This document shows positions 44,575-45,149 of a DNA stretch of 45,149 nucleotides, in pieces. Location: the NCBI GenBank assembly GCA_905221605.1, contig CAJNDS010000986.1, positions 1 through 45,149 of the forward strand, read 5' to 3'. The stretch comes from Symbiodinium natans. Lineage: Eukaryota; Sar; Dinophyceae; Suessiales; Symbiodiniaceae. Made by a program: the position numbers and the translations under genes. The notes below the pieces were generated by a model that had not been told where the DNA came from, did not search any database, and saw nothing but the letters and a program-made list of their open reading frames with translations. Position 1 is the stretch's first letter. Each line of letters begins with the position of its first letter.

Positions 44575-45149
44575 CCGGGGAGGCCCCGCATGAGCGGCAG
44601 CGGAAAAGCAACACATTCATGGATCCTGAAATGGGCCGCGGAAAAATGACATCTGGCACTATTACGAGAAAACTTGTGAAGAAGACTTGCAGGAAACTTT
44701 CGATTCTGAGAAAGCAACAAAACCTTTTCTGTCCTTGAAAAGCAAACCCTTACAAATAACAGAAAAACTCCTGGAAATTCTACCCTGCTCAAACCCATAG
44801 AATTTTCTGAAACCTCGCGGAAACCTTCGGAAACCCAAGCGGAAACCCAGCGGCTACCCAGCGGAAACCCTCGGAAACCCGTGGGAAACCCAAGGAAACC
44901 CAGCGGAAACCCAGCGGAAACCCAGCGGAAACCCTCGGAAACCCTTGGGAAACCCAAGGAAACCCAAAGCCGGTATTCGGAAACCCATCGGAAACCCCTT
45001 AGAACGGAGCCGGTTCACCCTTTGGAAAATTACAAAGGTTTAATGAAGGGGAGCAGTGCAGGCAAGGATCGGACGCCGCCTCCAGTGTTATATTACCGGC
45101 GGTTTGCAGAGGGTGAGTGACCAGCAGACACATTGTCAAACTTCACCGC
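44575..45149 (+). repeat. Macrosatellite monomer 11, partial (575 bp, cut by window end)
   Basis: It continues through the GGAAACCC segment, with AGCGGCTACCC instead of AGCGGATACCC, CGGTTCACCC (45011) as in monomer 8, and one 49-bp sub-repeat. The array is open at the right edge. Confidence 0.97.

Noticed and set aside
24390-45149. Open frames of 60-204 codons repeated in every monomer (for example 120-codon minus frame, 129-codon plus frame)
   Set aside because: They recur only because the DNA repeats. Frames overlap on both strands, indels between monomers shift some of them (CACAG loss, one-base GGAGCTGCG loss), and no domain motif is recognisable.
1-45149. Dinoflagellate spliced-leader or 5S rRNA genes inside the array or unique parts
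   Set aside because: I looked for the CCATTTTGGCTCAAG leader on both strands and for 5S-like blocks and found none. A computed search could still find diverged copies.

Overview
The window looks like non-coding, repeat-dominated nuclear DNA from a eukaryote, most likely a dinoflagellate. Three observations point that way: interstitial arrays of degenerate TTTAGGG/CTTAGGG (a telomere type shared by plants and many alveolates), a decayed retroelement RNase H-like domain whose wording (FADACA, AGLGGFVRLPNG, LLAQ) I associate from memory with dinoflagellate elements, and the lack of any compact intact gene in 45 kb. No bacterial operon, rRNA, tRNA, CRISPR array or spliced-leader gene was recognised. 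The assignment is an inference and could be wrong at the level of phylum.

Layout: (1) 1-9054 is mixed-composition DNA with no recognisable gene, marked by many 8-12 bp exact tandem duplications, a 10-bp minisatellite near 4.1 kb and a foldback-prone segment near 8.4 kb. (2) 9055-12210 is a composite block: a purine-rich tract ending in a 41-copy 11-bp minisatellite, then telomere-like repeats that switch strand at a foldback near 11.27 kb and switch back near 11.56 kb, then a second purine tract. (3) 12211-16082 has no recognisable gene. (4) 16083-16945 is a CT tract, a G run and CCCTAAG-like repeats, which reads as the second half of block 2 in the opposite orientation. (5) 17889-19902 holds at least eight copies, in both orientations, of a short (~65 bp) dispersed repeat that I do not recognise. 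(6) 18768-22600 contains retroelement debris: a possible Gag zinc-knuckle fragment and a frameshifted CCCH-like finger on the plus strand, and a frameshifted pol/RNase H-like remnant on the minus strand, plus a 141/165-bp direct repeat pair. (7) 22885-23510 holds short decaying tandem repeats.

(8) The dominant feature is a macrosatellite from 24390 to the right end of the window (open). It has ten complete monomers and one partial one. The ancestral monomer is 1949 bp. Nine of the ten complete monomer lengths (1943-2388 bp) can be explained exactly by a few visible events: extra copies of a 49-bp sub-repeat, one extra 7-bp CACTGGT, a 5-bp and a 1-bp deletion, and one 427-bp internal duplication. 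Variants are shared between non-adjacent monomers in a mosaic way, which suggests ongoing unequal exchange or conversion. One monomer carries about 0.6 kb of dense indels that look like uncorrected long-read sequence.

No genes working together can be described. The many open frames in the satellites and low-complexity tracts are treated here as by-products of repetition.
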